A DNA stretch of 64,000 bases. Source: Kineosporia corallincola. Its GTDB lineage: Bacteria; Actinomycetota; Actinomycetes; Actinomycetales; Kineosporiaceae. Location: positions 372,001 through 436,000 of the forward strand of contig NZ_JAHBAY010000001.1 in assembly GCF_018499875.1 (NCBI RefSeq), written 5' to 3'. Positions 54,418 to 63,350 of this stretch are shown here, piece after piece. The notes below the pieces were generated by a model. That model saw only the letters and a program-made list of their open reading frames with translations, searched no databases and had not been told where the DNA came from. Each line of letters starts with the position of its first letter. Position 1 is the stretch's first letter. The translations under genes were made by a program, and so were the position numbers.

Positions 54418-54930
54418 GTGGCGTTCCAACTAGACACCGACCTGCCCACCCCGCTCGCGCCCCTGGCCTGGCTGATCGGCCGTTGGGAGGGAGCCGGCGT
54501 GATCGGCTACCCGACCATGGAAGAGGCCCAGTTCGGCCAGGAGATCGAGTTCTCGCACGACGGTCGGCCGTTCCTGTCGTACACCTCGCGCATGTGGCGC
54601 CTCGACGCCGAGGGCAACCAGGTCGAGCCGCTCGCCACCGAGACCGGATACTGGCGTCCGGTCGAGACCGCGGAGGGCACCGACGGCACTGATCTCGAGG
54701 TGCTGATCGTGCACCCGACCGGCATCGCCGAGGTCTACCTGGGCGCGGTGAGCGGCCCGCGCATCGACCTCCAGACCGACCTGGTGGCGCGCACCTCCAC
54801 GGCCAAGGAGTACACCGCGGCCACCCGGCTCTACGGCCTGGTCGAGAGCGACCTGCTGTGGGCGCTCGACATGGCGGCCGAGGGGCAGCCGCTCCAGTCC
54901 CACGCGTCGGCCCGGCTGAAGCGGGTCTGA
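54418..54930 (+). CDS. Nitrobindin-type haem beta-barrel protein (FABP-like)
   Basis: A 170-residue ten-stranded barrel. LAWLIGRWEGAG matches the GxWxGxG N-terminal motif, and the C-terminal SHASARLKRV supplies the histidine that ligates haem in nitrobindins. Mycobacterial homologues bind ferric haem and convert peroxynitrite to nitrate. Starts with GTG. The Fur-family gene begins 4 bases after its stop codon, suggesting a shared transcript and a redox or metal context. Confidence 0.92.
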   Translation: MAFQLDTDLPTPLAPLAWLIGRWEGAGVIGYPTMEEAQFGQEIEFSHDGRPFLSYTSRMWRLDAEGNQVEPLATETGYWRPVETAEGTDGTDLEVLIVHPTGIAEVYLGAVSGPRIDLQTDLVARTSTAKEYTAATRLYGLVESDLLWALDMAAEGQPLQSHASARLKRV

Positions 54931-54934
54931 GGCG

Positions 54935-55414
54935 ATGGCCCAGGTGACCGCCCAGGCGCTCGACCAGGCCCTGCGGGAGCGTGGCCTGCGGGCCACGCCG
55001 CAGCGCAGGTCGGTGTTGCGTGCGGTCACCGAGCTGGGCCACGCCACTCCGGAGGAGGTCTGCGACTTCGTGCAGACCGAGTCCGCGGAGGCCGGCTCGG
55101 TCAACCTCTCCACGGTCTACCGGGCGCTGGAGCTGATGGAGAAGATCGGCGTGGTCAGCCACACCCATCTCACCCACGGCTCACCGACCTACCAGGTGGC
55201 CAGCCACGTCAACCATCTGCACCTGGTCTGCCGGGGCTGCGGCTCGATCACCGAGGCGGACCTCGAACTGGCCCACCCGCTGGCCGAGGCGGTGCGGCAC
55301 AGCTCGGGTTTCGAGACCGACCTGGCCCACCTGTCGTTGCACGGCCTGTGCGGCGGCTGCCGGGACGGCGAGCGGGACGAGGCCCGGGGCGGCACCCGGG
55401 AACAGGAGCGCTGA
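54935..55414 (+). CDS. Fur-family metalloregulator
   Basis: A 159-residue repressor of the Fur/Zur/Per family. Winged-helix part with LRATPQRRSVLRAV and STVYRALELMEKIG. The metal-binding half has VNHLHLVCRGCG and LCGGC, giving two CxxC pairs for structural zinc and the HLH motif of the sensing site. Which metal or oxidant it senses cannot be read from the sequence. It probably shares a transcript with the nitrobindin gene before it and the ygfZ-like gene 20 bases after it. Confidence 0.9.
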   Translation: MAQVTAQALDQALRERGLRATPQRRSVLRAVTELGHATPEEVCDFVQTESAEAGSVNLSTVYRALELMEKIGVVSHTHLTHGSPTYQVASHVNHLHLVCRGCGSITEADLELAHPLAEAVRHSSGFETDLAHLSLHGLCGGCRDGERDEARGGTREQER

Positions 55415-55434
55415 CCGGTGCGCTGCAAGCGGAC

Positions 55435-56535
55435 ATGACTGACGTCGCCGCGCCCCCGACCTATCGCAGCCCTCTGCTCGACCGCCCCGGAGCGGTTCCG
55501 GCCGAGGGCGTGGACGCCGGTCTGGCCTGGCACTTCGGCAACCCGGTGGCGGAGCAGCGGCGGCTGGAGGCAGGCACCGCCCGGGCCGACCTGTCCAACC
55601 GCGGCGTGGTCACGATCACCGGCGCCGACCGGCTCACCTGGCTGCACTCGATGACCACCCAGTCCCTGTCGGGCCTGGCCCCGCACACCTCCACCGAGGC
55701 GCTGCTGCTCACCCCGAACGGGCACGTCGAGCACGACCTGCACCTGCTCGACGACGGCACCACCACCTGGATCACGGTCGAGCCCGGCACCGCCGGCGAC
55801 CTCGTCGCCTTCCTGAAGAAGATGCAGTTCATGCTGCGCGTCGAGGTCACCGACGCGACCGCCGACTGGGCCGTGGTGGGTGAGGCCTCCGACGTGGTCG
55901 CCGCCCCCGGGGAGCTCGCCTGGCGTGACCCGTGGCCCGACCTGGGCGTCGGCGGTGCGCTGTACACCGCCGCCGAGGTCGAGGTGGAGGGGCATCCGGC
56001 CTGGTCGTGGCGTGAGCTGCTGATCCCGCGGGCCGAGTTCGAGGCCGCGGTGGCCGCCGGCGACTACGACGACGCGGCCGGCACCTGGGCGGTGGACGCC
56101 GCGCGGGTCGCCGCCTGGCGCCCGCGGCAGGGGTTCGAGACCGATCACCGCACCATCCCGCACGAGCTGGACTGGCTGCGCACCGCCGTGCACCTGGAGA
56201 AGGGCTGCTACCGCGGGCAGGAGACGATCGCCCGGGTGCACAACCTCGGCCGCCCCCCGCGCCGCCTGGTCATGCTGCACCTCGACGGCTCGATGAACGA
56301 GCTGCCCGCCCCCGGCGCCCCCGTACTCAACGGCGCCCGCGAGGTCGGCCGGGTGACCACCCCGGCGCGGCACCACGAGCTCGGCCCGATCGCGCTGGCC
56401 GTGATCAAGCGATCCACCCCGGCCGACGCCCAGCTCACCGCCGGGGGAGTGGCGGCGACGCAGGAGATCGTGGTCGACGCCGCGGCCGGCCCGGCCGCCG
56501 ACGTCCCGAAAATTCGTCGTCTGCCGCAAGCCTGA
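55435..56535 (+). CDS. YgfZ/GcvT-family folate-binding protein
   Basis: A 366-residue tetrahydrofolate-binding protein of the COG0354 family that helps assemble or repair certain iron-sulphur enzymes. The diagnostic motif KGCYRGQETIARVHNLGRP with its redox cysteine is intact. The first half has the GcvT-like fold (GADRLTWLHSMTTQSL). The ATG at 55435 is 20 bases after the Fur gene; the frame opens at 55348 inside that gene. The C-terminal ~25 residues are Ala-rich. Confidence 0.92.
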   Translation: MTDVAAPPTYRSPLLDRPGAVPAEGVDAGLAWHFGNPVAEQRRLEAGTARADLSNRGVVTITGADRLTWLHSMTTQSLSGLAPHTSTEALLLTPNGHVEHDLHLLDDGTTTWITVEPGTAGDLVAFLKKMQFMLRVEVTDATADWAVVGEASDVVAAPGELAWRDPWPDLGVGGALYTAAEVEVEGHPAWSWRELLIPRAEFEAAVAAGDYDDAAGTWAVDAARVAAWRPRQGFETDHRTIPHELDWLRTAVHLEKGCYRGQETIARVHNLGRPPRRLVMLHLDGSMNELPAPGAPVLNGAREVGRVTTPARHHELGPIALAVIKRSTPADAQLTAGGVAATQEIVVDAAAGPAADVPKIRRLPQA

Positions 56536-56581
56536 CCGCAAACTCTCCCGCGCGTCCCTGGTTCTGACGCACGATGGCCGG

Positions 56582-57406
56582 ATGGACCGGACGCTGATCA
56601 CCGTGGCCCCGACCGGGGCCGAGCTCGACAAGGCGGCCTGGCCGCAGTTGCCGACCACCCCGGAAGAACTGCTCGCCGAGGCCAAGGCCTGCGAGGCGGC
56701 CGGCGCGGCGATGATCCACGTGCATCTCCGGGACGACGAACACCGGCCCACGCTCGACCTCGGCCGGCTGCGCGAGGCGGTCGCCGCGCTGCGGGAGAAC
56801 ACCGGGCTGATCGTGCAGCTGTCCACCGGGGGCAGTGTGCGCGATCCGCTGGCCGCCCGGCTGGCCGTTCTCGACGCCGTACCCGAGGTGTGCTCGCTGA
56901 CCTGTGGCACGGTGAATTTCGGGGACGACGTGTTCAGCAACCCCTGGCCGTTCATGGCCGAGCTCTACCACCGGGCCCGGACCGCCCGGGTGGTGCCGGA
57001 GTTCGAGCTGTTCGACCTCGGGCAGGTGGCCTCGATGAACCGGCTGCTCGAGGAGTTCGGGCCGCCGTACGGCGGCCGGGTGCACGCCGACCTGGTGCTC
57101 GGGGTGCCGGGCGGGATGCCGGCCACGGTGCCCACGCTGGTCGCGGCGGTGCAGGCCCTGCCCTCCGCCGTCACCTCCTGGTCGGCCACCGGCATCGGGC
57201 GCGGTCATCTGCCGGTGCTCGCCGCGAGCCTGGCGATGGGCGGGCACCTGCGGGTCGGCATGGAGGACAACGTGTTCTACGCACCCCGCCGCCCGGTGAC
57301 CGGCAACGCCGAGCTGGTGGCGCGGGCCGCTGACCTGGCCGAGCAGCTCCAGCGCCCGGCGATGGGCCCGGCGCAGGCACGGGAGCTGCTCGGCCTGTCC
57401 GGTTAG
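56582..57406 (+). CDS. Beta-keto acid cleavage enzyme (BKACE, DUF849)
   Basis: A 274-residue zinc-dependent TIM-barrel enzyme of the 3-keto-5-aminohexanoate cleavage family, which condenses a beta-keto acid with acetyl-CoA. GAAMIHVHLRDDEHRP has the two zinc histidines and nearby Arg; QLSTGG, SLTCGTVNFGDDVFSN, PEFELFDLG and GMEDNVFY are further conserved stretches. The substrate within this diverse family cannot be told from motifs alone. It follows the ygfZ-like gene by 46 bases. Its ATG is the second codon candidate after a gap with no clear Shine-Dalgarno site. Confidence 0.88.
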   Translation: MDRTLITVAPTGAELDKAAWPQLPTTPEELLAEAKACEAAGAAMIHVHLRDDEHRPTLDLGRLREAVAALRENTGLIVQLSTGGSVRDPLAARLAVLDAVPEVCSLTCGTVNFGDDVFSNPWPFMAELYHRARTARVVPEFELFDLGQVASMNRLLEEFGPPYGGRVHADLVLGVPGGMPATVPTLVAAVQALPSAVTSWSATGIGRGHLPVLAASLAMGGHLRVGMEDNVFYAPRRPVTGNAELVARAADLAEQLQRPAMGPAQARELLGLSG

Positions 57407-57451
57407 CCCTTTTTGCTGTGACCCGGATCATGGGTCGGCCGACGTCCACGA

Positions 57452-57480
57452 GCTTGCAAAGTGCTAACTCGAGCAAGCAC
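57452..57480. promoter_or_regulatory. Overlapping dyads before the XRE-family gene
   Basis: GCTTGC (57452-57457) mirrors GCAAGC (57473-57478), and GTGCT (57461-57465) mirrors AGCAC (57476-57480), all within 38 bases of the regulator's GTG. AAGTGCTAA resembles one half of a CIRCE element but the other half is absent. Autoregulation by the XRE protein is a reasonable guess. Confidence 0.4.
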
Positions 57481-57489
57481 AGTGGGGCC

Positions 57490-58101
57490 GTGGCAACACT
57501 CAAAGTGCCCGACCGGGTGACCGATCTCGGCGCCTACGTCCGCGAACAGCGCGAGAACGCCAAGCTCTCGCTGCGGCAGCTGGCGAACGCCGCCGGGGTC
57601 AGCAACCCCTATCTCAGCCAGATCGAGAGAGGGCTGCGCAAACCGTCGGCCGAGGTGCTCACCCAGATCGCCAAGGGCCTCCAGATCTCCGCCGAGGCGC
57701 TGTTCCAGCGGGCCGGCCTGCTGGAGGAGTCGGTCGGCGTGGAGGTCGAGGTGGCGATCCAGAGCGACGTCCGGCTGACCGCCCGGCAGAAGCGAGTGCT
57801 GCTCGACATCTACTCCACCTTCCGGGCCGAGAACGCCCGTCAGGACGCGCAGGGCGAGCGGATCGCCGACGACCCCGACGCGATCGTGGGCACCGTGGTG
57901 CCGCTGATCGCCCGCAGCGCCGGGCTCAAGCCCGGGCAGGACGACACCGACCAGGCAACTGCGACCGAGGAACCGGCGCAGGGGCATCCCGCGGGAACCG
58001 GCCGCCGTGGTGCCCGCAAGCGGGTGGGTGGCAGAACCGGTCGGCCCGACGGCCCGAGGACGGCGAGGTCCTCGCTGCGGCAGGTCGATCCGGACGAGTG
58101 A
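57490..58101 (+). CDS. XRE-family helix-turn-helix regulator
   Basis: A 203-residue regulator. The helix-turn-helix LSLRQLANAAGVSNPYLSQIERGLRKPSAEVLTQIAKGL lies at about residues 25-63. A short helical domain follows (LTARQKRVLLDIYSTFRAE), then an Arg/Gly/Thr-rich tail of ~65 residues. The order XRE regulator, HbhA-like, DUF2516 matches Rv0474-Rv0475-Rv0476 of Mycobacterium tuberculosis. GTG 57490 is chosen because the frame before it (from 57418) crosses the dyads and has no ribosome site. Confidence 0.9.
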   Translation: MATLKVPDRVTDLGAYVREQRENAKLSLRQLANAAGVSNPYLSQIERGLRKPSAEVLTQIAKGLQISAEALFQRAGLLEESVGVEVEVAIQSDVRLTARQKRVLLDIYSTFRAENARQDAQGERIADDPDAIVGTVVPLIARSAGLKPGQDDTDQATATEEPAQGHPAGTGRRGARKRVGGRTGRPDGPRTARSSLRQVDPDE

Positions 58102-58153
58102 GCGCGCCGCGCGGCAGGCGCGGCCCGTGACCATCCGTGACCAGGAGGACACC

Positions 58154-58840
58154 ATGGCTACCAGCACCGAGTCCGGGAACAGCTCCGCCCGCCCCATGAT
58201 CGGCGTCACCCCGCTGTTCGCCGTCGTCGGCGTGACCGACCTGGCCGTGCAGCAGGTGCGCGCCGCCGCCGCGGCCGCCGCCTCGCGCCGTCAGCAGTTC
58301 CGGTCCGACATCGAGGCCCGCCTGGCCGGCGTGGAGAAGCGGGTCAACGCGATCGACCCCAAGCTGCTGCGCACCCAGGCCGAGGCCGTCTACGAAGAGC
58401 TGGCCAGCCGGGGCAGGACCCTGGTCGACCGGGTGTACACGCAGGCCGACACCCAGGCCCTGCGCACCCAGGCCGGCTACACGCTGAGCAGGGGCAAGGC
58501 CGCCGTCACCGTCGCCCGCCGGGCCGCCGACGACACCGCCTCGGCCATCCGGGGCACGCTGTCGACCGGCCGCGCCGAGACCGCGGAGCCCGCCGGGCAG
58601 CCGGCCGCGAGCGCGGGCACCCTGAACCAGGATGCGATCGACCGGGCCGTCGCGGTCGGCGACGGCGGAGACAAGGCCGTCACCCGGCCCCGCACGGCGG
58701 CGAAGAAGCCCACGACCACGGTCCGCAAAAACGCCGCCGCCACCAAGGTCGCGGCCAAGGGGGCCGGCACCAGCGCGCGCAAGACCGCGGGCACCGGAAC
58801 CCGGGCGGCGAAGAGCGCGGCCAAGAAGGTCGGGGACTGA
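58154..58840 (+). CDS. HbhA-like helical protein with Lys/Ala-rich tail
   Basis: A 228-residue protein like the mycobacterial heparin-binding haemagglutinin. A short hydrophobic start (TPLFAVVGVTDLAVQQVR) leads into a coiled-coil region (~30-130), then a Lys/Ala/Thr/Arg-rich C-terminus (~180-228: KKPTTTVRKNAAATKVAAK and similar). In mycobacteria such tails bind glycosaminoglycans, DNA or membranes; here the role is open. AGGAGG lies ahead of the ATG. Gene order supports the homology. Confidence 0.85.
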   Translation: MATSTESGNSSARPMIGVTPLFAVVGVTDLAVQQVRAAAAAAASRRQQFRSDIEARLAGVEKRVNAIDPKLLRTQAEAVYEELASRGRTLVDRVYTQADTQALRTQAGYTLSRGKAAVTVARRAADDTASAIRGTLSTGRAETAEPAGQPAASAGTLNQDAIDRAVAVGDGGDKAVTRPRTAAKKPTTTVRKNAAATKVAAKGAGTSARKTAGTGTRAAKSAAKKVGD

Positions 58841-58958
58841 CCGGTCCGAGCGGTCCGGGGATCGACTGATCGGGAACGATGGTCCATCCTGATCGTTGTT
58901 CTCTCAGACCAGCCTCCGGGGGGACCGGAGGGCAGCATCGAGGCCCTAAGGTGGAGGA

Positions 58959-59279
58959 ATGGAAGCGCTCGGTAACTTGCAGGGCCTGCTCATGCTGATC
59001 ATCGGTATTGCGGCTCTGGGTGTGCAGGCGTTCGCGCTCATCGACGCGCTGCGTCAGCGATCGGACGCCTTCCCCGCAGCGGGCAAGCTGACCAAACAGA
59101 TCTGGCTGGCCATCCTCGGTGTCGCCACCGCGATCGGCGTGATCTTCGTGAACAACCAGCCGCTGAACGTGTTCAACCTGATCGCCTTCGTCGCCGCCAG
59201 CGTCTACCTGGTCGACGTGCGTCCCGCGATCAAGTCGATCACCGGCGGCGGCAACAGCGGGCCCTACGGCCGCTGGTGA
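58959..59279 (+). CDS. DUF2516 small membrane protein
   Basis: A 106-residue integral membrane protein with three hydrophobic segments (about 8-30, 48-66, 71-84) and the short polar end GGGNSGPYGRW. The sequence and the position after the HbhA-like gene identify it as DUF2516, found across mycolic and non-mycolic actinobacteria. Function unknown. Its ATG lies 118 bases after the HbhA-like stop, in a gap with GTGGAGG just ahead as ribosome site. Confidence 0.9.
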   Translation: MEALGNLQGLLMLIIGIAALGVQAFALIDALRQRSDAFPAAGKLTKQIWLAILGVATAIGVIFVNNQPLNVFNLIAFVAASVYLVDVRPAIKSITGGGNSGPYGRW

Positions 59280-59377
59280 GCCGGGCCGGGCGGCCCGCGT
59301 GATGCACCCGCGCGACTCGTTGCACAACGAAGCCGTCCGGTCACGCAATGGCGTCGGATAGTCGCTAGTCTCAGGTC

Positions 59378-59941
59378 ATGACGGAGTACATGCCTGGGGG
59401 TCGCCGCCGGATCGACCGGGTACTCGCTCCCGGGTACCTGGACGGCATCGACGCGCTCCAGCTCGAAGAACTGCGGGCCCGCCGCGCCGAGGCCGACCAG
59501 GAAGAGGTCGACCTGTCCTACGCCCGGCGCCTGCTCCAGGGGCGCATCGACATCCTTCGCGCCGAGCAGCAGCGCCGCAACGGCGACGGCAGCGATCAGC
59601 CGGTGCTGGGCAACCGCACCGACGAGGCGATCGCCGAGGCCCTCACCCGCATCCTCGGCGCCGAGCAGCGCACCGACCGCGGCCTGGGCCGGCACCTGGC
59701 CACCACTCCCAGCCGGGTGGGCGAACACCGTCGCGAGGCCGAGCGGGCCGTGGCCGACGTCGGGGTGTCCGACCTCGAGATGGCCGACGGCGACCTGGAG
59801 GCGGCCATCCAGAAGCTGGTCGCGATCGAGGGCAAGGTCTCCCGGTCGCGCAAGCAGGTTCAGCATGTGGTCGACACCCTGACCGCCGAGGTCGCCCGCC
59901 GCTACCAGCTCGATCAGGTCAGCCTGGCCGACCAGTTCTGA
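59378..59941 (+). CDS. rsiG: RsiG, c-di-GMP-binding anti-sigma factor
   Basis: A 187-residue antiparallel coiled-coil protein. Both c-di-GMP motifs of the form E(x3)S(x2)R(x3)Q(x3)D known from Streptomyces RsiG are present and intact: E43-S47-R50-Q54-D58 and E151-S155-R158-Q162-D166. RsiG bound to c-di-GMP sequesters the WhiG/FliA-type sigma factor, which controls sporulation or motility genes. The linker between the helices (~65-120) is polar. No sigma gene is adjacent, so the partner lies outside the window. dtd follows after 108 bases. Confidence 0.9.
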   Translation: MTEYMPGGRRRIDRVLAPGYLDGIDALQLEELRARRAEADQEEVDLSYARRLLQGRIDILRAEQQRRNGDGSDQPVLGNRTDEAIAEALTRILGAEQRTDRGLGRHLATTPSRVGEHRREAERAVADVGVSDLEMADGDLEAAIQKLVAIEGKVSRSRKQVQHVVDTLTAEVARRYQLDQVSLADQF

Positions 59942-60049
59942 CCGCACCCGTCTGTGGGGCGAGCCGGTCACGCTGGCATCCGCTCGCACCCGGCCGATCG
60001 CCCAAGCCGGTTCCGGGGCGGGTGCCGGGCCGCTCTAGGCTGAGCGGCT

Positions 60050-60478
60050 ATGCGAGCAGTGGTTCAGCGTGCGGCGTCCGGTCGGGTCACGGTCGAGGGC
60101 GAGGAGGTCGGCCGCCTGGACGGCCCCGGCCTGGTGGTGCTCGTCGGGGTCACTCACGACGACGGCCCGGACCAGGTCGCCACCATCGCCAAGAAGATCG
60201 CCACGCTGCGCATCCTGCACGGTGAGAAGGCCGCGGTCGACGTCGCCGCCGGGGTACTGCTGATCAGCCAGTTCACGCTCTACGCCGACACCGCCAAGGG
60301 CCGTCGCCCGTCGTGGAACCAGGCCGCGCCCGGCCCGGTGGCCGAGCCCCTGGTGGACGCGCTCGCCGAGGCGTTGCGGGCCCAGCACGGGCTGAAGGTG
60401 GCCACCGGCCGATTCGGGGCGGACATGCAGGTGGAACTGGTGAACGACGGCCCGGTGACGATCCTGCTCGAGGCCTGA
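60050..60478 (+). CDS. dtd: Dtd, D-aminoacyl-tRNA deacylase
   Basis: Removes D-amino acids (and glycine from tRNA-Ala) mischarged on tRNA. The 142-residue protein has the two family motifs SQFTLYAD and NDGPVT, which meet across the dimer to form the chiral-proofreading site with its cis Gly-Pro. MRAVVQRA at the start is also typical. The length is normal. It converges with the methyltransferase gene, whose stop lies 26 bases downstream. Confidence 0.96.
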   Translation: MRAVVQRAASGRVTVEGEEVGRLDGPGLVVLVGVTHDDGPDQVATIAKKIATLRILHGEKAAVDVAAGVLLISQFTLYADTAKGRRPSWNQAAPGPVAEPLVDALAEALRAQHGLKVATGRFGADMQVELVNDGPVTILLEA

Positions 60479-60504
60479 CCCGCAGGCACGGATCGCGCTG
60501 TCGC

Positions 60505-61314
60505 TCAGGCGTTTCCGGCCGGGCGCACGGCGTCCCAGCGCACCGTGATCTCACCCAGCCGCCAGCGTCGCGGCCCGTCCAGCACGGGCCAGCCCTCCGT
60601 CTTCATCGCGGCCACCGTGGCCAGCCAGCGCTGGCGCACGCCGAACGACCCCAGGGCAGCGTTGCGGGCCCAGGCCGAGTCCAGCGCGTTCAGATAGGCG
60701 TGTACCCGCTCGCCCGGCACGTTGCGGTGGATCAGGGCCTTGGGCAGGCGCTCGGCCACGTCGGAGGGACACTCCAGCCCGCCCAGCCGCAGTGAGACGG
60801 TGAGCGAGACCGGCCCCTGACCGGCCGAGACCGCTACCCAGGTGGAGCGGCGGCCGATCTCGTCGCAGGTGCCGTCGACCAGCAGGCCGCCCGGCGCCAG
60901 GCGGGAGCGCACCAGGTCCCAGGCCGGCCCGACCTCCGGCTCGGCGTACTGCCGCAGCACGTTGAAGGCCCGCACCAGCACCGGGCGGCGCCCGCCCAGC
61001 GGCAGCTCGAACCCCCCGACCCGGAAGCTCAGGCCCGGTCGCTCCAGCGGCTTGGCCACCGCGACCCGGCCCGGGTCGATCTCGATGCCGACCACGTCGA
61101 CGTCGGCCCGCACCGGCACCAGGCGCCGGTGCAGCTCGACCGCGGTGATCGGGCTGGCCCCGTAGCCGAGGTCGACCACCAGCGGGTCGGCCGCCCGGCG
61201 CAGGGCCGGGGCCGCGGGGCCGGCCAGCCAGCGGTCGACGCGGCGCAGCCGGTTGGGATTGGTGGTGCCCCGGGTGATGGTGCCCTGGACGGCGGAAGGG
61301 CGGGGCGGGGGCAC
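60505..61314 (-). CDS. SAM-dependent methyltransferase
   Basis: About 269 residues. LVVDLGYGASPIT is a class-I SAM-binding loop, VVGIEIDPGRVAVAK carries the acidic residue for the ribose, and VRAFNVLRQY and GGLLVDGTCDEIGR continue the Rossmann fold. Substrate unknown. The GTG at 61314 (VPPPRPSAV) is chosen because the longer frame to 61551 runs across mshA's promoter and start; a GTG at 61332 is also possible. It is divergent from mshA, with ~183 bases between. Confidence 0.8.
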   Translation of the reverse strand: MPPPRPSAVQGTITRGTTNPNRLRRVDRWLAGPAAPALRRAADPLVVDLGYGASPITAVELHRRLVPVRADVDVVGIEIDPGRVAVAKPLERPGLSFRVGGFELPLGGRRPVLVRAFNVLRQYAEPEVGPAWDLVRSRLAPGGLLVDGTCDEIGRRSTWVAVSAGQGPVSLTVSLRLGGLECPSDVAERLPKALIHRNVPGERVHAYLNALDSAWARNAALGSFGVRQRWLATVAAMKTEGWPVLDGPRRWRLGEITVRWDAVRPAGNA

Positions 61315-61497
61315 AGCGATAAGCCTAGGCACAAGCACAGACCCCGCCCGCGCCCGGATCGTCCCGGTGACGGATCCGCGCACCCTGGTGACCACGTGGT
61401 GACAATCACCCCCGGCGATCTTCGGGAAGAGCGGCCCGGTTCGGTGAGTTAGCTTGCTTCGGGGGATTTTCAGGTGTGGATCAAGCAAGGAGGACGC

Positions 61498-62817
61498 ATG
61501 GGGCTGAGGCCGGACGGACACCCCGGACGGGTCGCGATGCTCTCCGTGCACACCTCACCGCTGGAACAGCCCGGCACGGGTGACGCGGGCGGGCTGAATG
61601 TCTATGTGGTCGAGACCGCCAAGCGTCTGGCGGCACGCGGCACCGAGGTGGAGATCTTCACCCGGGCCACGGCGGGCGACCTGCCCCCGGCCACCGAGCT
61701 GCTGCCGGGCGTGCTGGTGCGCAACATCGTCGCCGGTCCCTACGACGGTCTGTCGAAGGGCGACCTGCCCGGTCAGCTGTGCGCCTTCAGCGCCGGCGTG
61801 CTGCGCACCGAGGCCCGGCTCGCGGCCGGCTGGTACGACCTGGTGCATTCCCACTACTGGCTCTCCGGCCAGGTGGGCTGGCTCGCCGCCGAGCGCTGGA
61901 ACGTGCCGCTGCTGCACAGCATGCACACCATGGCCAAGGTCAAGAACCTGTCGCTGGCGGCGGACGACAAGCCGGAACCGCCCGGCCGGGTGATCGGCGA
62001 GGAGCAGGTGGTGGCGGCCGCCGACCGGCTGATCGCGAACACCGACCTGGAGGCGCGCGATCTGATCAGCCTCTACGACGCCGACCCGGAGCTGGTCACG
62101 GTCATCCCCCCGGGCGTCGACCTGGACACCTTCGGCCCGCAGGCGAACGGCGGCAAGCCCGCGGCCCGGGCCCGGCTCGGCCTGGCACCGCAGGCCGAGG
62201 TGGTGCTGTTCGTCGGCCGGATCCAGCCGCTGAAGGCCCCGGACGTGCTGCTGCGGGCCATCGCCGAACTGGTGTCCGATGCCCCCGCCCGGCGCGAGAA
62301 CCTGGTGGTCGCCGTGCTCGGCGGTCCCAGCGGCTCCGGGCTGGAACGGCCCGAGGAGCTCCAGAAACTCGCGGTCGAGCTGGGCATCGGCGACCTGGTG
62401 CAGTTCCACCCACCGGCCGGGCGGGAGGTGCTGGCGGACTGGTACCGCGCCGCGGACCTGGTCGCCGTGCCCTCGTACAGCGAGTCCTTCGGCCTGGTCG
62501 CGGTGGAGGCCCAGGCCTGTGGCACGCCGGTGGTGGCGGCCCGGGTGGGCGGTCTGGCCACGGCGGTGCGCGACGGCCGCACCGGCCTGCTGATCACCGG
62601 GCACGAGCCGGGCCACTGGGCCCGTGCCATCGACGACCTGTTGCGCGCGCCCCAGGTGCGCAGCCGGATGAGCTCGGCGGCGGTGCTGCACGCCCACATG
62701 TTCAGCTGGGACCACACCGTCGACGCCACACTGGACGCGTACGCGGCCGCGTGCGCGGACCATCGGTCCCCGGCCGCCAGGCGGCCGGGAGGCCCCACCC
62801 TGGTGGCGGCGGGCTGA
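61498..62817 (+). CDS. mshA: MshA, glycosyltransferase of mycothiol biosynthesis
   Basis: First step of mycothiol synthesis: transfers GlcNAc from UDP-GlcNAc to inositol 3-phosphate. The 439-residue GT-B enzyme (family GT4) has [12 protein letters not shown] near the start, [23 protein letters not shown], and the EX7E motif in [16 protein letters not shown] sits 6 bases before the ATG at 61498, which settles the start against an in-frame GTG at 61474. The YbjN gene begins 1 base after its stop codon. mshD is in this window at 51-52 kb; mshB and mshC are not. Confidence 0.97.
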   Translation: MGLRPDGHPGRVAMLSVHTSPLEQPGTGDAGGLNVYVVETAKRLAARGTEVEIFTRATAGDLPPATELLPGVLVRNIVAGPYDGLSKGDLPGQLCAFSAGVLRTEARLAAGWYDLVHSHYWLSGQVGWLAAERWNVPLLHSMHTMAKVKNLSLAADDKPEPPGRVIGEEQVVAAADRLIANTDLEARDLISLYDADPELVTVIPPGVDLDTFGPQANGGKPAARARLGLAPQAEVVLFVGRIQPLKAPDVLLRAIAELVSDAPARRENLVVAVLGGPSGSGLERPEELQKLAVELGIGDLVQFHPPAGREVLADWYRAADLVAVPSYSESFGLVAVEAQACGTPVVAARVGGLATAVRDGRTGLLITGHEPGHWARAIDDLLRAPQVRSRMSSAAVLHAHMFSWDHTVDATLDAYAAACADHRSPAARRPGGPTLVAAG

Positions 62818-62818
62818 C

Positions 62819-63319
62819 GTGCGGCAGCAGGCCGAAGACGCGGTGCGGGCCTGGGCCGACGAGGCCGGGGTCCCGATCACGCCGGGCACCCGGCGCGGCG
62901 AGTTCGTGGTCGAGCTGCCCGGCGAGGCCAAACTCCGCACCGGGGTGTCGATCCTGGTCACCGAACGGGCGCTGAGCGTCTCGGCGTTCGTGATGCGCCG
63001 CCCGGACGAGAACCACGAGGCGTTCTACCGATGGATGCTGCGGCGCAACACCCGGCTGCCGGGCGTGGCGTTCGCGCTGGACCAGCTGGGTGACGTGTAC
63101 CTGACCGGGCGCCTGCCGATCCAGGGCGTCACCCCCGGCACCCTCGACGACCTGCTCGGCGCGCTGCTGACCGCCTCCGACGGCTCCTTCAACGAGCTGC
63201 TGGCGCTGGGGTTCCTGAGCTCGATGCGCCGGGAATGGGCCTGGCGGGTGCAGCGCGGCGAGTCCACCCGCAACCTTGAGGCCTTCCGGCATCTTCTCGA
63301 TGACGAAGGGGCCGGGTGA
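62819..63319 (+). CDS. YbjN-domain protein
   Basis: A 166-residue protein of the YbjN family, which has a type-III-secretion-chaperone-like fold. [39 protein letters not shown] is the characteristic part. It starts with GTG right after mshA, an order shared with Rv0486-Rv0487 of M. tuberculosis. Its function in actinobacteria is not known; co-expression with mshA is likely. Confidence 0.88.
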   Translation: MRQQAEDAVRAWADEAGVPITPGTRRGEFVVELPGEAKLRTGVSILVTERALSVSAFVMRRPDENHEAFYRWMLRRNTRLPGVAFALDQLGDVYLTGRLPIQGVTPGTLDDLLGALLTASDGSFNELLALGFLSSMRREWAWRVQRGESTRNLEAFRHLLDDEGAG

Positions 63320-63350
63320 CCCGTCAGGGGTGTCCACTAGTCTGCGAGGT

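Noticed and set aside
57458-57478. CIRCE element controlling the XRE gene
   Set aside because: Only one half-site (AAGTGCTAA) is present; the expected mirrored half nine bases away is missing and no chaperone gene follows.
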